This document shows, one piece after another, positions 16,134 to 16,208 of a stretch of 16,208 bases of DNA. The notes under the pieces are model-generated. The model saw only the letters and a program-made list of their open reading frames with translations. It had not been told where the DNA came from and ran no database searches. This DNA comes from JBLHGN01 sp047616325 (GTDB lineage: Bacteria; Pseudomonadota; Gammaproteobacteria; Pseudomonadales; Cellvibrionaceae), in NCBI GenBank assembly GCA_047616325.1, contig JBLHGN010000055.1:1-16208 (forward strand). The letters run 5' to 3'. The position numbers and the translations under genes were made by a program. Position 1 is the first letter of the stretch, and each line of letters opens with the position of its first letter.

Positions 16134-16208
16134 TTTTTGCTTTGATTTCATTGCTTCTTTTTTGCGGTAACTATCTCCTTCTATTTTATAAATATCTGCA
16201 TGGTGAAC
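16119..16208 (-). CDS. istB: IstB-like ATPase of IS21 family, C-terminal fragment
   Basis: The minus strand encodes the last 29 residues of a protein plus a TAA, open to the window edge: VHHADIYKIEGDSYRKKEA followed by a Lys-rich tail. IstB proteins end with an RL(V/L)HHAH-type helix, a short strand and GxSxRKK, then a basic tail, which matches this. IstB is the AAA+ helper that loads target DNA for the IstA transposase. Only this end is present, so whether the element is intact cannot be judged. The neighbouring terminal repeats support the call. Confidence 0.72.
   Translation of the reverse strand, partial: VHHADIYKIEGDSYRKKEAMKSKQKNRPS

Larger units (their letters stand above)
16084..16208 (-). 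mobile_element. right end of an IS21-family insertion sequence (partial)
   Basis: From about 16084 the DNA no longer matches the kinase. Two near-identical 21-base direct repeats (16090-16110 and 16113-16133, 19 of 21 identical, both CGTCAA...CTTGGCCGGTT) lie 23 bases apart. Multiple terminal repeats of this kind are a hallmark of IS21-family ends. The istB-like 3' end reads out of the window on the minus strand. The outer boundary is not exact: TATCAGACGTCAAC from 16083 resembles a TGTCA-type IS21 tip. The left end and istA lie outside the window. Confidence 0.7.

Noticed and set aside
16200..16208. ATG at 16200 as the start of a plus-strand transposase
   Set aside because: No ribosome site, and the minus-strand frame here gives a clear IstB-like C-terminus, which explains the same bases better.
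1..16208. CRISPR arrays, tRNA genes, integrase, toxin-antitoxin or defence genes
   Set aside because: No regularly spaced repeats, no cloverleaf sequence and no matching protein motifs were seen.

Overview
The window looks like a chromosomal segment of a free-living, probably marine, moderately AT-rich gammaproteobacterium. DnaE, AccA and HrpA read as full-length gammaproteobacterial proteins. The cluster mlaA, then a PilZ gene on the opposite strand, then rssB and rssC, matches the order I recall from Pseudomonas (the PA2800 to PA2797 region). A Cellvibrionales- or Pseudomonadales-like host fits best, but genus is not decidable from this sequence alone.

Layout. 1-135: the 3' three quarters of a 5S rRNA and its terminator, the end of an rRNA operon. 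136-575: a gene-free spacer with GC-rich inverted repeats and a terminator-like hairpin that would act on the minus strand. 576-9297: three housekeeping genes on the plus strand, dnaE (replicative polymerase), accA (fatty acid synthesis) and hrpA (DEAH RNA helicase), with a clear terminator between accA and hrpA. 9396-10208: mlaA, an outer-membrane lipid-asymmetry lipoprotein. 10375-10692 (minus): a single-domain PilZ protein, convergent with mlaA and divergent from rssB. 10992-12679: rssB, a response regulator fused to a PP2C phosphatase, and rssC, a STAS anti-anti-sigma factor, 5 bp apart. 12736-13371: a small lipoprotein. 13372-13912: a 540-bp spacer with no convincing gene but with stable hairpins. 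13913-16083: an FHA protein and a membrane CHASE2 Ser/Thr kinase gene. 16084-16208: the right end of an IS21-family insertion sequence with the last 29 codons of istB on the minus strand.

Functional themes. The first half is core replication, lipid and RNA metabolism. The middle is a regulatory locus in which a phospho-regulated PP2C phosphatase should act on the STAS protein, probably to set RpoS-type stress output, next to a c-di-GMP receptor. The last part is a broken phospho-signalling module. The CHASE2 protein stops exactly at the entrance of a kinase domain. The kinase N-lobe continues in the same frame after one TAA, and is then cut off by the IS21 end.

Most worth a second look: the doubly broken CHASE2 kinase and its IS21 boundary; a leader upstream of rssB with a 10-bp inverted repeat followed by a terminator-like hairpin (attenuator or small RNA); and the unexplained structured spacer at 13372-13912. 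I found no CRISPR array, tRNA, integrase or defence system. I do not see strong evidence for a wholly new system.
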